Positions 35,586 through 45,238 are shown, counted from the stretch's first letter. The stretch is 64,000 nucleotides of DNA from Phycisphaeraceae bacterium (GCA_019636795.1 JAHBWW010000002.1:248001-312000); one strand, 5' to 3'. A program made the numbers and translations. The notes: generated from the letters alone by a model not told the origin.

Positions 35586-36994
35586 TCCGACTGCACGGTA
35601 TGCGACTCGCCCTCGGGCGATCGACCCTCGAAACTGTTGGGCCACGCCGAGCGAAGGAAAAGCACGCCGTCCATGTGAAGGCGCCACATGGCGCGGGCGG
35701 TCGCGTTTGAAGGGAGCCCAACGTCGGCCCCAAGCCCGAGCATACCCGAACGCTGGGGCTGATCGAGCCACTCCCACCCCGGCTCGCGCGGGTCGGTCGT
35801 CCGAAGATCGGCGAACAGAAAGGGCCAATTCAAGCCTGCAAAACGTGCCTCTAGCGTGTCGGCGGACGGCACTGGCACCATTGTGGCATCGCCTCGAATG
35901 GAGCCCCGCGATCCGCCGGCCGTCGTCAATGTCAGCACATACAGATCATCTCCTAATGCTTTGTGCCATGCCTGGCCGGCAGAAACCAGAGGCACGTTGC
36001 TGGTCGGCATCGGATTCGTAGTGATTTCATCGATCCCGCGCACCGCCGTTAGCGAATCGGCCCAGACGATGATGCGGCGGCCTGGATAGACCTCGGTAGC
36101 CAGCCACACAAAATGCTCACCCATCCGGCGCTGAATCGCAGCGCGCCGATTCACGAGTGAATCGTCGCCCGCAAGGCGCATCAAGGCCTGCGCATTGCTC
36201 ACTGCATCGGTGACAATGCGGTCCCACCACGCGAACTCAAGCTCGCTCGTCGCGGCTTGAAGTGCTTCGCGGTTGGCATAAAGAACGCTGCGCAGTTGAT
36301 TGAGGTGTTCCCACACGCGGACGACCTGGGCGTGGTCATCGGCCTGGACAGCTTCGTTCAGGCGCTCGAGCGCGGTCAGATAGGTGCGCCGTTGGTCGCG
36401 GCTGAGCGGATGAGGCTCGATCGAGCCGAGGAAGTCGAGCAGGTCACGGGGGAGTTGGCGGGCAGTGCGCAAGCCGGAGAACTCGGGGCTGAACCCACAG
36501 AGCTCGATCGGTCGAGGGGTGAGATAACTTCTCCACGTATCGCGCCAGAGATTGCTGGTGAACCCGGAGCGGGCCAGTGAGTCGGAAAGGCCCTGGGGTG
36601 CAGCGATGATGGGGTCCGTTCCCGCAGCGAACTGGAAGTTCATCACACGACAGTCGTACAGACCCGCTTCAAACGCCACCACGCTGAAACCATGTTGCCG
36701 GATGAGAAAGCGGGTCAACCGTGTCATGGCCCACAAAGCGGCACCATCATCGGGCGACGCCTGGGCAAGAACCACGATCCGCGCCTGCCCGATTGCCCGT
36801 GCGATTGGCTCAAGGTCAGAGTTGTCGGCATGCTCGGGGTGAATGGACATCAGCCTCGCGACCGGGCCTAGAAGGGTTTGGTCAGGTGGATCCTCGGGCA
36901 GTTGGCCGGCCTGGGCGATGGGCGCAACCACCCCCAGAGCCGCACCAAGCAGCAAGACGTACCACAGACCTAGAGCGTTAAAGCCGGAAATCAT
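35582..36994 (-). CDS. Erythromycin-esterase-fold exported protein, catalytic residues altered
   Basis: A 470-residue exported protein (signal peptide ending VAPIAQAG). The central domain aligns by eye to the erythromycin esterase family: ARIVVLAQASPDDGAALWAM, then LIRQHGFSVVAFEAGLYDC, and IIVWADSLTAVRG near the end. In active members the first segment is GExTHG and the last has a WaHNaH motif. Here the catalytic His and Glu of the first and the His pair of the last are missing. The 4-bp overlap with miaA indicates one transcript. Function is unknown. Confidence 0.7.
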   Translation of the reverse strand: MISGFNALGLWYVLLLGAALGVVAPIAQAGQLPEDPPDQTLLGPVARLMSIHPEHADNSDLEPIARAIGQARIVVLAQASPDDGAALWAMTRLTRFLIRQHGFSVVAFEAGLYDCRVMNFQFAAGTDPIIAAPQGLSDSLARSGFTSNLWRDTWRSYLTPRPIELCGFSPEFSGLRTARQLPRDLLDFLGSIEPHPLSRDQRRTYLTALERLNEAVQADDHAQVVRVWEHLNQLRSVLYANREALQAATSELEFAWWDRIVTDAVSNAQALMRLAGDDSLVNRRAAIQRRMGEHFVWLATEVYPGRRIIVWADSLTAVRGIDEITTNPMPTSNVPLVSAGQAWHKALGDDLYVLTLTTAGGSRGSIRGDATMVPVPSADTLEARFAGLNWPFLFADLRTTDPREPGWEWLDQPQRSGMLGLGADVGLPSNATARAMWRLHMDGVLFLRSAWPNSFEGRSPEGESHTVQSE

Positions 36995-37071
36995 GCGTCG
37001 GAATAAAGGATACAGCGATTGCGAAGGCTTTGCGACCCCTTTGTTCGCCGAGCGGTCGTAGGATCAGGGCC

Positions 37072-38664
37072 ATGCCCGTACCCCGTGTCGCCATCGTCGG
37101 TCGCCCGAATGTCGGGAAGAGTTCGCTGCTCAACATGCTCGCTGGCGAGCGCGTGGCGATCGTTGACCCGACACCCGGCGTGACACGTGACCGCGTGTCG
37201 GTGATTGTCGAACTTGACAGCCCCGACGGTCGCGGACCAATCAAACCCATCGAACTGACCGACACAGGCGGCTACGGGGTGTATGTGGCCCAGGATGGAC
37301 GCTACGACGAAACCGGGCAGGATCTGTCAACCCTGACCAAGGACATCGAGTTTCAGATTCGCGAAGCGGTGTCGAATGCGGACCTGATCCTTTTTGCGGT
37401 CGATGCGCAGGCCGGGCCGACGAGCGCCGATGAAGAGATCGCTACAATGCTGCGCGAGCAGCGCCTCGGCAGCACGGGCGGCGGGCAAGTGAATGTCCGC
37501 GTGGTGGCGACCAAGGTTGACGGCCCGAAGTGGGAAGCGCACGCGTACGAACTGGCAGCGCTGGGCTTTGGCGATCCGCTGATGTGCTCAGCCAAGAGCA
37601 ATTATTTTCGGCGCGACCTGATCGACCAGTTGTATGAACTCGTCGAGTACAGCGAGGAACGCGAGCCGGAGGTCGATCTCAAACTTGCGATCGTCGGCAA
37701 GCGCAACAGCGGCAAAAGTACGCTGGTGAATCGTCTCGCGGGTGAAGACCGTGTGATCGTCTCGGAAATTGCCGGCACGACGCGCGACGCGATCGATGTG
37801 CACTTCGAGCTCGGCGGGCGGTCGTTTCTGGTGATCGATACCGCAGGCCTGAGGCGCAAGAAGAGTTTTCAGGGTCCGATCGAGTGGTACGCCTTTGATC
37901 GCTCGAAGCGCGCGATCGACCGGTCGGACGTGGTGCTGCTGATGATCGACGCGACAGCCGATGTGAGTCAGGTTGATGAGCAGTTGGCGCAGTTGGTTGT
38001 CGAGTCATACAAGCCGGTCCTGATTGTGGTGAACAAGTGGGATCTGGTCGAGGGTCGCGCCGGGCCTCACGGGCAGAAAATCGGCGTGGAAGATTACGAG
38101 AAGTACATCCGGCGTGAACTGCGCGGGCTGAGCTTTGCGCCCATCGCGTTCATGTCGGCCAAGGATGGGCTCAATGTGCGAGGCGTGCTAGAGCTGGCCT
38201 TTGACCTCAATGCTCAGGCTCAGACGCGCGTCTCGACCGGCGAACTCAATCGCGTAGTGCAGCACATCATCGAGAAGCAAGGCCCAACCAACAAGTTCGG
38301 CCATCATGGTCGCGTGCTTTTTGCAGCTCAAGTGCGGACGGGCCCGCCGACGCTGGTGCTGGTGGTGAATCGCCCTGTGCTTTTTGACAGCCAGTACGAG
38401 CGGTTTCTGATGAATCGTTTGCGTGAGGAGTTGCCGTTTGCCGAGATCCCGATCCGGGTGATCTATCGAAGTCGTCGGCGGGCAGAAGAGGCGGCCGCGC
38501 GTGAAGCCAAGAAGGCCGGCGGGCGTCGGGGCAAGGGTCACATGCACCCGACCGACGACACCGTTCTCGGATTTGACGCGGATGCGATTGATCTGGAAGC
38601 ACTGATTTCCGAACAACCCGATGATCCGGATGCGTACTTCGACGATGCACCCTCCGAATCATGA
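37072..38664 (+). CDS. der: GTPase Der (EngA), ribosome assembly
   Basis: Double-GTPase needed for 50S maturation. In 530 residues the first G domain starts at VAIVGRPNVGKSSLLN with DTGGYGV, and the second at LAIVGKRNSGKSTLVN with DTAGLRRK and NKWD. A KH-like C-terminal domain (NKFGHHGRVLF region onward) follows. The C-terminus is extended by ~40 acidic residues ending DDPDAYFDDAPSES, longer than usual. The ATG at 37072 begins directly before the first G1 motif. Confidence 0.95.
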   Translation: MPVPRVAIVGRPNVGKSSLLNMLAGERVAIVDPTPGVTRDRVSVIVELDSPDGRGPIKPIELTDTGGYGVYVAQDGRYDETGQDLSTLTKDIEFQIREAVSNADLILFAVDAQAGPTSADEEIATMLREQRLGSTGGGQVNVRVVATKVDGPKWEAHAYELAALGFGDPLMCSAKSNYFRRDLIDQLYELVEYSEEREPEVDLKLAIVGKRNSGKSTLVNRLAGEDRVIVSEIAGTTRDAIDVHFELGGRSFLVIDTAGLRRKKSFQGPIEWYAFDRSKRAIDRSDVVLLMIDATADVSQVDEQLAQLVVESYKPVLIVVNKWDLVEGRAGPHGQKIGVEDYEKYIRRELRGLSFAPIAFMSAKDGLNVRGVLELAFDLNAQAQTRVSTGELNRVVQHIIEKQGPTNKFGHHGRVLFAAQVRTGPPTLVLVVNRPVLFDSQYERFLMNRLREELPFAEIPIRVIYRSRRRAEEAAAREAKKAGGRRGKGHMHPTDDTVLGFDADAIDLEALISEQPDDPDAYFDDAPSES

Positions 38665-38707
38665 GCGGTGTCGTGGACAAGGTTGAGGCGATGGTGAGTG
38701 GCACAAC

Positions 38708-39622
38708 ATGAAAGCAGACACGAGTTTCCAGAGTGACTTCAAGAAGTTCTTTGGCCGAGGGCTTGCGATTCTGCTCCCGTCGATCGTGACGCTCTGGATT
38801 TTGTGGCAGGCGTTCCTGTTCCTGCTCAACAACGTTGCCGAGCCGATCAACCGGGGGATTCGCTTTGGCACGGTGTGGGCGATGCCGCTGGTGGTGGATG
38901 AAAACAAGCCACCAGCGTGGTATGTCATCTCGGACGAACAGGTCAGGACAAAACTGCGCCAGGCGGGAAAGTGGCCCGACGATCCGGAAGAGCGCGCGTT
39001 GGTCCTCAAGATTCGCCGCGACGAGATTTCGGAAGAGTATCGGCGCGAATATCTGCAAGGATTCTGGGCCGACCGGTGGTACCTGCAGTTCGTCGGCCTC
39101 GTGATTGCGGTGCTGCTGATTTATCTCGCGGGGCTCCTGCTCGGAAACTTCGTGGGCAAGCAGGTGTATGGTCGGCTCGAAAGGCTCATCTCGCGGGTTC
39201 CCGGGTTCAAGCAGGTCTATCCGCACGTCAAGCAGCTCGTGGAACTGATCCTGGGTGATCGGGCCATGGCGTTTGGAACGGTCGTGCTCGTGGAATACCC
39301 GAGCAAGGACATCTGGACGCTGGGTTTTCTGACCGGCGAGTCATTCCGCGGTGCGGATGAGTTGGCAGGGGGTGAAGTGGTCAGCGTGTTCATCCCGACT
39401 TCTCCGACGCCTTTTACGGGCTTTACGATCAATGTGGATCGTCGTCGGGTCAGGGCAATGGATATGCCAATGGATCAGGCGTTGCGGTTTGTCATCACCG
39501 CAGGAGTGCTGGTCCCGGACAAGGAAGTGACGCTGCGTGCCCTCAAGGCCGAAGATATTGCAGCGTCAACGCAAGGTCTCGTGGAGAAAGCCAAGGATGC
39601 GCCCCAAACGGAAGGTGAATGA
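38708..39622 (+). CDS. DUF502 membrane protein
   Basis: A 304-residue inner-membrane protein with two hydrophobic segments (residues ~18-40 and ~125-150) and the DUF502 core: RLISRVPGFKQVYPHVKQLV, then AFGTVVLVEYPSKDIWTLGFLTG and VFIPTSPTPFTGF. The loop between the helices (~80 residues) is longer than in typical members and highly charged. The family is widespread but has no proven function. It starts 43 bases after der and is followed by hpf. Confidence 0.88.
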   Translation: MKADTSFQSDFKKFFGRGLAILLPSIVTLWILWQAFLFLLNNVAEPINRGIRFGTVWAMPLVVDENKPPAWYVISDEQVRTKLRQAGKWPDDPEERALVLKIRRDEISEEYRREYLQGFWADRWYLQFVGLVIAVLLIYLAGLLLGNFVGKQVYGRLERLISRVPGFKQVYPHVKQLVELILGDRAMAFGTVVLVEYPSKDIWTLGFLTGESFRGADELAGGEVVSVFIPTSPTPFTGFTINVDRRRVRAMDMPMDQALRFVITAGVLVPDKEVTLRALKAEDIAASTQGLVEKAKDAPQTEGE

Positions 39623-39631
39623 CCGGTCGGA

Positions 39632-39661
39632 TTGGGCAAGAGGTTTCGAGTCTGCTATGCT
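39632..39661 (+). promoter_or_regulatory. Possible sigma-70-type promoter for hpf-ptsN-ptsH
   Basis: TTGGGC (39632-39637) and TATGCT (39656-39661) are 18 bases apart in the only sizeable gap before hpf. The match is partial and was judged by eye. Confidence 0.3.
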
Positions 39662-39702
39662 GTGGGTTTTGATACCCGGCTCGGCCGGCGTGGGGGCAAG
39701 CA

Positions 39703-40008
39703 ATGCGGATTGACGTCGTGGGTCGTCAGTTTGAAGTAACAGACGCGATTCGGGAGTATGCGGAATCGAAGATCGAGAAACTTCCGAAGTTCTTTGATGG
39801 GACGCAACTGGTGACATGCACCATCTCGAAGCCTGACCACGATCGCGTGTATCGCGTCGAGCTTGTTGTCGACGTCGAGAAGCATGAGAATTTCGTGTCT
39901 CATACCGACGGCGAAGACGTGTACGGAGCTATTGATGCAACCGTATCAAAGAGTCGGAGACAGTTGACGGACTACAAGGAAAAACTCAAACAAGGCAAGC
40001 GGGGCTGA
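39703..40008 (+). CDS. hpf: Ribosome hibernation promoting factor (short HPF/RaiA)
   Basis: Binds the 30S subunit in stationary phase and blocks translation. At 101 residues it is the short form, with only the N-terminal S30AE domain: MRIDVVGRQFEVTDAIREY, EKLPKFF, and a basic C-terminus (SKSRRQLTDYKEKLKQGKRG). It lacks the dimerisation tail of long HPF, so 100S formation would need another factor. It is the first gene of a set with ptsN and ptsH, matching the common rpoN-hpf-ptsN layout except that rpoN is absent. Confidence 0.92.
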   Translation: MRIDVVGRQFEVTDAIREYAESKIEKLPKFFDGTQLVTCTISKPDHDRVYRVELVVDVEKHENFVSHTDGEDVYGAIDATVSKSRRQLTDYKEKLKQGKRG

Positions 40009-40036
40009 AATGCCTCGCTTCATGGATGCGTGACAC

Positions 40037-40513
40037 ATGAAGTTGAGCGAACTGGTCATCAAGAAAGCCGTGGTCTGCACTCTTCAGTCTCAGACTCGCG
40101 ACGACGTCATCCGCGAACTGGTCGGCGCGTTGCTCGCCTCGGGGGCTGCCGATGCGGCACTGGGCGATGAACTCGTCAAGAAGGTGCTCGATCGCGAGAT
40201 TATGAGTTCAACCGGATTCGGTCGCGGCGTGGCAGTGCCCCACGTCAAGCACGCGTCAGTCGATCGGCTTGTCGCGGCTGTCGGACTCAGCCCCAGCGGG
40301 GTCGACTTCAACGCGCTCGACAAGCAGCCGGTCTACTCGATTTTTCTTCTGCTCAGCCCGCTCAATCGCCCGGAAGAACATCTCCAGGCCATGGAAACCA
40401 TCTTCAAGAACCTGCGCAAGGACACCTTCAGACGCTTCCTGCGACAGGCAACGACGCCCGATGACGTCATGACGCTCATGCAGGAAGCGGACGATCAGTT
40501 GCTCGCGGGCTGA
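40037..40513 (+). CDS. ptsN: PTS IIA-type regulatory protein (PtsN-like)
   Basis: A 158-residue EIIA domain of the fructose/mannitol/nitrogen class. The phosphoacceptor His69 sits in FGRGVAVPHVKH. It would accept phosphate from HPr or NPr and regulate potassium or nitrogen/carbon functions by protein contact; the exact target is unknown. It starts 28 bases after hpf and ends 44 bases before ptsH. No IIB/IIC transporter is nearby, which favours a regulatory role. Confidence 0.9.
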   Translation: MKLSELVIKKAVVCTLQSQTRDDVIRELVGALLASGAADAALGDELVKKVLDREIMSSTGFGRGVAVPHVKHASVDRLVAAVGLSPSGVDFNALDKQPVYSIFLLLSPLNRPEEHLQAMETIFKNLRKDTFRRFLRQATTPDDVMTLMQEADDQLLAG

Positions 40514-40557
40514 CGTCGGCACGCGGATCGAACGTGCAGCATCGTACGGAACTCGAC

Positions 40558-40833
40558 ATGGCCCAGCGCGCCGCTGCCAAGGTGACGATTGTCAATTCGC
40601 TCGGACTTCACGCGCGCCCAGCGACCGAGTTCGTGCAGACCGCTTTGAAGTTCAAGTGCGAGGTCGCTGTCGTTAAGGGCGGCGAAAGCGTCAGTGGCAA
40701 GTCCATCATGGAAATGATGATGCTTGCTGCCACGCAAGGGACACAACTCGAAATCGTCGCTGAAGGCCAGGATGCCGCTCAATGCGTGCAGGCCCTGTCC
40801 GAACTCGTCGCGCGCGGATTCAACGAGGAATAG
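40558..40833 (+). CDS. ptsH: HPr-family phosphocarrier protein
   Basis: A 91-residue HPr. His18 in NSLGLHARPA is the phosphoacceptor from enzyme I, and Ser49 in SGKSIMEMM is at the position phosphorylated by HPr kinase. Both sites being present suggests dual control, although neither enzyme I nor HprK is encoded here. A GTG at 40534 could add eight residues; the ATG at 40558 gives the usual length. It is the last gene of the hpf-ptsN-ptsH set, convergent with the dockerin cluster. Confidence 0.92.
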   Translation: MAQRAAAKVTIVNSLGLHARPATEFVQTALKFKCEVAVVKGGESVSGKSIMEMMMLAATQGTQLEIVAEGQDAAQCVQALSELVARGFNEE

Positions 40834-40874
40834 GCCACAACTGGTTCGGGCTCGGGCTTCCCTCGACCGAGTTC

Positions 40875-41762
40875 TCATGGACAACCGGCGGCAAAAGCCT
40901 GCAGGTAGAGCTGCACATCGAAGAAGTCGAACAGGCCGTCGCCGTTGAAGTCGGCTGCTTCGTTCGAGGCTGCGAAGGCCGCGAGAAACAACTGTACATC
41001 GAAGAAGTCGAGCACACCATCGCCCGTCAGATCCGCCGGACACTTGGTGCCGAGCGGCGTTGCGGTCAGTTGCACGTCGTCGAAGTTCACTTCAATTCCA
41101 GGCTCGGCGACCGTACCCGGCAGATTGAGATTGATGAGTCGAATCTCGAGCGTCTGCCCGATCTGCGGGTGGTCGGCGTCAACGTCGAGTTCGACGATGC
41201 TCGTTCCAAACTCGCCCTCGCCGAGCTGGCCATCGAGCGTGTTGTCGTCCTGCGCGATAACGACACCACCCGCGAGCAGCTGGACCTGATACCCGGGAAA
41301 GCCATCAAGATTGAAAAACCCGAAAACATCGCAAGGCGGTGGGCCTGTGCCAGAGGCAATGTTGCCCACTCCAACACTCAGTGTGTAGCGTAGATTCGGC
41401 TCAAGTGTTGCCCCCAGAAACTGTCGCAAGCCAGCAGGTGTGGTCCCGGTGTCACCCGAAAGAAAGACAATGGCGACATGCTGCCCATCGGGCGGCGGGG
41501 CAACGTAATACGGCCCGCCTTGCGGATGCAACCCGCCAAGCACATCCAGAGAACTATCCAAGATGCCGCCCGGATCGAATGCCTCCCAACCCTGAGGCCC
41601 AAACACGGCAAAGCACCCGGGGGAAACCGGATTTGCTTCGAACGAGGGATTGATGACGGGAATAGGCACCGGACCGGCATCCGCCGCGCCAGAACCAAGC
41701 AACAAGGCACCCAACGTCAGACTGCGAAGCACGCGACAAAGTGAATGGGTCACACGATCCAT
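40875..41762 (-). CDS. Secreted protein with GC-type dockerin tail
   Basis: A 295-residue exported protein: signal peptide (VLRSLTLGALLLGSGAADAG), a beta-sandwich-like body with IPVINPSFEANPVSPGCF and INLNLPGTVAEPGIEVNFDD, similar to the PEP-type jelly-roll proteins of planctomycetes, and a C-terminal duplicated Ca-binding loop domain (residues ~240-295: DLTGDGVLDFFDVQ and DFNGDGLFDFFDVQ, ending AAGCP). The tail is the signature of GC-type dockerin proteins. The ligand is unknown. It is last of four such genes on this strand. Confidence 0.8.
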   Translation of the reverse strand: MDRVTHSLCRVLRSLTLGALLLGSGAADAGPVPIPVINPSFEANPVSPGCFAVFGPQGWEAFDPGGILDSSLDVLGGLHPQGGPYYVAPPPDGQHVAIVFLSGDTGTTPAGLRQFLGATLEPNLRYTLSVGVGNIASGTGPPPCDVFGFFNLDGFPGYQVQLLAGGVVIAQDDNTLDGQLGEGEFGTSIVELDVDADHPQIGQTLEIRLINLNLPGTVAEPGIEVNFDDVQLTATPLGTKCPADLTGDGVLDFFDVQLFLAAFAASNEAADFNGDGLFDFFDVQLYLQAFAAGCP

Positions 41763-41818
41763 GGGAATCTCCCTTCACTATGTCTACGCGGCAAACCTGT
41801 GCTCAATACGCCATCGGT

Positions 41819-43411
41819 TCATGGACACCCGTTTGAAAATGCCTGAAGGAAGATCTGCACGTCAAAGAAGTTGTACTCGCCATCACCGTTGAAGTCCGCG
41901 GGCGGCTGCTGGGCCGAGAAGGCTGCCAGAAAGATCTGCACATCGAAGAAGTTGACCTCGCCATCGCCGTTGAGATCCACGATGCATGGCGTGCCCCCAC
42001 TGCCAAGCGAACCATCCGCATTGATGCGCTGTGCATAGCCGTCGATGTCGCCATTGCGTGTGTCACTCCAAGCGGCGATGAGCGCTCCACCGCCGGCCTC
42101 AGCGAGATTAAGACGACCCTTCTGACTCGTGGCTGTGGACACACTGATCGGCCCCGCGTCAATGAACGACCCGTTCGGCGCGACACGCAGGAGTTCGAGC
42201 ACACCATTGGGGTTGCCAAAGTCGGGCTGACGATCGAGAATGGCCGCAACACCACCATTGATACGGGCTGCGCGTGGGGGTGATTTGAACTGGTTGTTGA
42301 ATGGCAGCAGCTCGATGCCCGATTCGCCCAGAAGGCGATCGCCCACACTATCCAGCCGCTGAACATTGATGCTCTGCTGACTTTGTGCCGAATCGAGATT
42401 CCGATAGAAGATCATGACATCACCACTCGGAGCAAGCGCAATCGCCGGATCGAGTTGAAGTCGGTTGGCCTCATTCGAAACAGAACGGCCATTGGACGGA
42501 AAGAGCGAGTTGCCCGAAATATCAAGCCTCTGCACATAGGCACGGAAACTGCCGGTGCGAGTGTCGTGCCAGGCGATGACCGTCTGATTGTTTGCATCGG
42601 CAATCAATCGCGGGCGATGAGCGATCGGAACCACGGTCGCATTCATGACGATGACAGGGTCGCTCCCCCACTGTGGCTGCCCGCTCTCATTGAAACGTTG
42701 CGCAAAGACATGCCGCGGACTGGCAAAGGACGTGGTGTCGCGGACCCACGAGACCACAACGTCTGACGAGCCGACCGCCACAACTTCATGAAACGCCGGC
42801 GACTCAGTGCTCACACCAGCGATCTTGAGCCCTCCAGCCGCCAACTGAGGCGTGCCATCGGCTGCCAGTCGCTGCATGTAGAGCCCTCGCCCGGTGCCCG
42901 AGCGCGACCAGATCACCACATACTCGCCCGCACCATTCTGGATAATGCGCGGATCGGCTTCAAAGTCGGTGTTGTCGGAAATCGTCACGCCATTCGCGCC
43001 CCACAGCATCGTGCCTGTCGGACTGATCAGATAGGCATAGATGTCCAGATCGCCTCCCGCGCGGATGTCGTTGAACGCGAGCATGCAGTTGCCACTCGCG
43101 TCAGCACGAAGATCCCAGTCGGTCACAGACGTATTCTGCGGATTGGCCGAGACGACGAGCCCCGCCGGGTCGAACGTCTGATTGCCGTCGGCGTCAAGCC
43201 TCTGCACACGCACCTGCACGCCGCCTGGCTGAAAGTCGTACCAACCGACCCAGCTCGAACCATCGGGCGCGACTCCGAGTTTAAACACATCCTGATTGAA
43301 CGAAGCCGCCACAACAGGCGTATTGACCGCCGGGTCCGATGTCCACTGTGCGCCGACAAGACTCACACTCGACGCCATGACACACAAGGCTGCACTTACG
43401 AACTGCTTCAT
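41819..43411 (-). CDS. Secreted protein with GC-type dockerin tail, beta-propeller-like body
   Basis: A 530-residue exported protein (signal peptide ending SLVGAQ). The body is a series of ~60-residue units each with a Trp/Asp-rich beta strand motif such as VGWYDF, VIAWHDTR and IAAWSDTRNGD, which looks like a beta-propeller. The last ~52 residues are the duplicated DLNGDGEVNFFDVQ / DFNGDGEYNFFDVQ tail ending SNGCP. Similar proteins are widespread in Phycisphaerae; no function is known. It lies 56 bases upstream of the 40875 gene. Confidence 0.8.
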   Translation of the reverse strand: MKQFVSAALCVMASSVSLVGAQWTSDPAVNTPVVAASFNQDVFKLGVAPDGSSWVGWYDFQPGGVQVRVQRLDADGNQTFDPAGLVVSANPQNTSVTDWDLRADASGNCMLAFNDIRAGGDLDIYAYLISPTGTMLWGANGVTISDNTDFEADPRIIQNGAGEYVVIWSRSGTGRGLYMQRLAADGTPQLAAGGLKIAGVSTESPAFHEVVAVGSSDVVVSWVRDTTSFASPRHVFAQRFNESGQPQWGSDPVIVMNATVVPIAHRPRLIADANNQTVIAWHDTRTGSFRAYVQRLDISGNSLFPSNGRSVSNEANRLQLDPAIALAPSGDVMIFYRNLDSAQSQQSINVQRLDSVGDRLLGESGIELLPFNNQFKSPPRAARINGGVAAILDRQPDFGNPNGVLELLRVAPNGSFIDAGPISVSTATSQKGRLNLAEAGGGALIAAWSDTRNGDIDGYAQRINADGSLGSGGTPCIVDLNGDGEVNFFDVQIFLAAFSAQQPPADFNGDGEYNFFDVQIFLQAFSNGCP

Positions 43412-43463
43412 CTCAACTCTCCTTCACCGTGCGCCCGAAGCAAACCGGGCGCGGCCTCATCCA

Positions 43464-44999
43464 TTACGGACATCCTTCAGCAAATGCCTGAAGGAACAAC
43501 TGGGCATCAAAGAAATTGAACTCGCCGTCGTCATTGAGGTCGGCCAGCGGGTCATTGCTCGAAAACGCCTGCAGAAACACCATCGCGTCGAAGAAGTCGA
43601 TCACGCCGAATGGCAAAGCCAGATCCGCAGGCGAACATCCCGCGAGCACATTGGCCTGAATGACAATCGTGACAACCGGCTGATCGACATCATCCGAGAT
43701 CACTCTCACCTCGGCCGACACCGGCCCACCCGGGTGGTCGACCGCCAACTCAAACGCAAACTCATGCTCGTTCAGCGTGCCCCCGGCCTCGTCAGCAAAC
43801 GGACCCGCCGCAAGCACGATACCCGGGTCGGCATCGAACACATAATTGATGGATCCCACACCCGTCGGGCCCCACAGCGCGACATTCCCACCGTTCCCGA
43901 CGTTCAACGTCCCCTGCACAACCGAACCGACCGGGATCGAACCCAGATCAATCACGGTATCGGCAAAGATCTTTCCTGGCACGATAAAGTCGGCAAACAC
44001 GGGAAGGTGCCCGCCACTGGTCGCGACATTGCGAAGTGCGATCGCGATGGCCTCGCCAACCATCGTGTTGCCGACGGTGCGCAGAGCCAGATCGAAACTC
44101 GTGCCATCATTGCCCCACGAGCGATACGAGTGATTCGGATCATCCCACGTTGTGGTCGAGTACGGCACACCAAAAGCGCCGCGATATTCAAGCCCCACCC
44201 CATCACCAAACGATGGATCAACCAGAATCTGATCGTGCCGATCGTCCATGCCGCCAGCCCCGATCGGGTCCTGCGTGTGCACGAACCTGAACGCAAAGTT
44301 GTTGTTCCAGCTTCCGGGCGTGCCGATCGGATCGGCAAACTGCTTGCCATAGTTTGCGATGGTTGCAATCAGATGCTGGTAGGCAGCCTGATTCGATGAC
44401 TGGATATTGAAGTCCCCAACCAGCATGATGTTGACATCGAGATCAAGCGTCTCGGCGTTCGTGCGGATCTTCTGTGCCTCGATCAATCGCCGCGCCTGAT
44501 CGCTCGACGATGAGCCCGCCTTCATGTGCGAGTTGTAGATCGCAATCTGGCTCGCAGGTGCGGCGTATCCAACCAGACCAATGTCATAGCGCTGCACATC
44601 GCGCGGAGCGCCGGTCGTGCCGGGATCGGCCGGAAGGATCGTCAGCCCCAGAAACTCGACCTTGCTCGTGCGATAAAACATCGCGCCATCGGTGTCCGGG
44701 CCGTTGACAAATGGAGCCGCAGCCCAGTCGCCCGGGCTTGCCTGTGCGTTGTTCAAGATGCCGAGCATCGTGTCAACAGCCGACTGCGAGATGAACTCCT
44801 GCACTACGAGCACGTCGGGGTCCATCGATCGGCCTTCAAACACACCATAGATCGATGTCGTCAGATCAACCTGACGCCCACCTGCATAGTTCGAGATATT
44901 CCAGGTCACAACGCGAAGACCGTCAACACTTGCCTGAGCCATCATCGCCGACAGCATCACCCCGGCCGTGAAGGCCAAACACCCATTCCCTCTGTTCAT
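43464..44999 (-). CDS. Secreted endonuclease/exonuclease/phosphatase-family protein with dockerin tail
   Basis: A 511-residue exported protein. After a signal peptide (AGVMLSAMMAQASVDG) the catalytic domain shows LRVVTWNISNYAGG, VLVVQEFISQ (metal Glu), VNIMLVGDFNIQSSN and GGMDDRHDQILVDP (DxxH region), the pattern of the EEP superfamily (DNase I/sphingomyelinase-like). A central beta domain (residues ~330-460) resembles a choice-of-anchor fold. The tail (IDFFDAMVFLQAF and DDGEFNFFDAQLFLQAF, ending AEGCP) is the dockerin. GGGAG precedes the ATG at 44999. Confidence 0.85.
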   Translation of the reverse strand: MNRGNGCLAFTAGVMLSAMMAQASVDGLRVVTWNISNYAGGRQVDLTTSIYGVFEGRSMDPDVLVVQEFISQSAVDTMLGILNNAQASPGDWAAAPFVNGPDTDGAMFYRTSKVEFLGLTILPADPGTTGAPRDVQRYDIGLVGYAAPASQIAIYNSHMKAGSSSSDQARRLIEAQKIRTNAETLDLDVNIMLVGDFNIQSSNQAAYQHLIATIANYGKQFADPIGTPGSWNNNFAFRFVHTQDPIGAGGMDDRHDQILVDPSFGDGVGLEYRGAFGVPYSTTTWDDPNHSYRSWGNDGTSFDLALRTVGNTMVGEAIAIALRNVATSGGHLPVFADFIVPGKIFADTVIDLGSIPVGSVVQGTLNVGNGGNVALWGPTGVGSINYVFDADPGIVLAAGPFADEAGGTLNEHEFAFELAVDHPGGPVSAEVRVISDDVDQPVVTIVIQANVLAGCSPADLALPFGVIDFFDAMVFLQAFSSNDPLADLNDDGEFNFFDAQLFLQAFAEGCP

Positions 45000-45238
45000 G
45001 CTCACTCCCGTGCAATCGGTCGGACGAAAGCAACGCCCGACATTCCTCCCCGTTTCCTCGTGCAGCACTCTGCGAGGCCGCGCGGCCGCGCCACCCTTCG
45101 AGGCTCAACCACTGTACAGACTCGCCCGACCGAAATCGAGGCAATTCCTCGCAAAGAAATTGCTCATTTCGCCAATTCCGCACTCTCAACACAGCCTGAG
45201 GCGGGCGACCAGGTCCAAAGGGAACAAACCGCCGAGCC

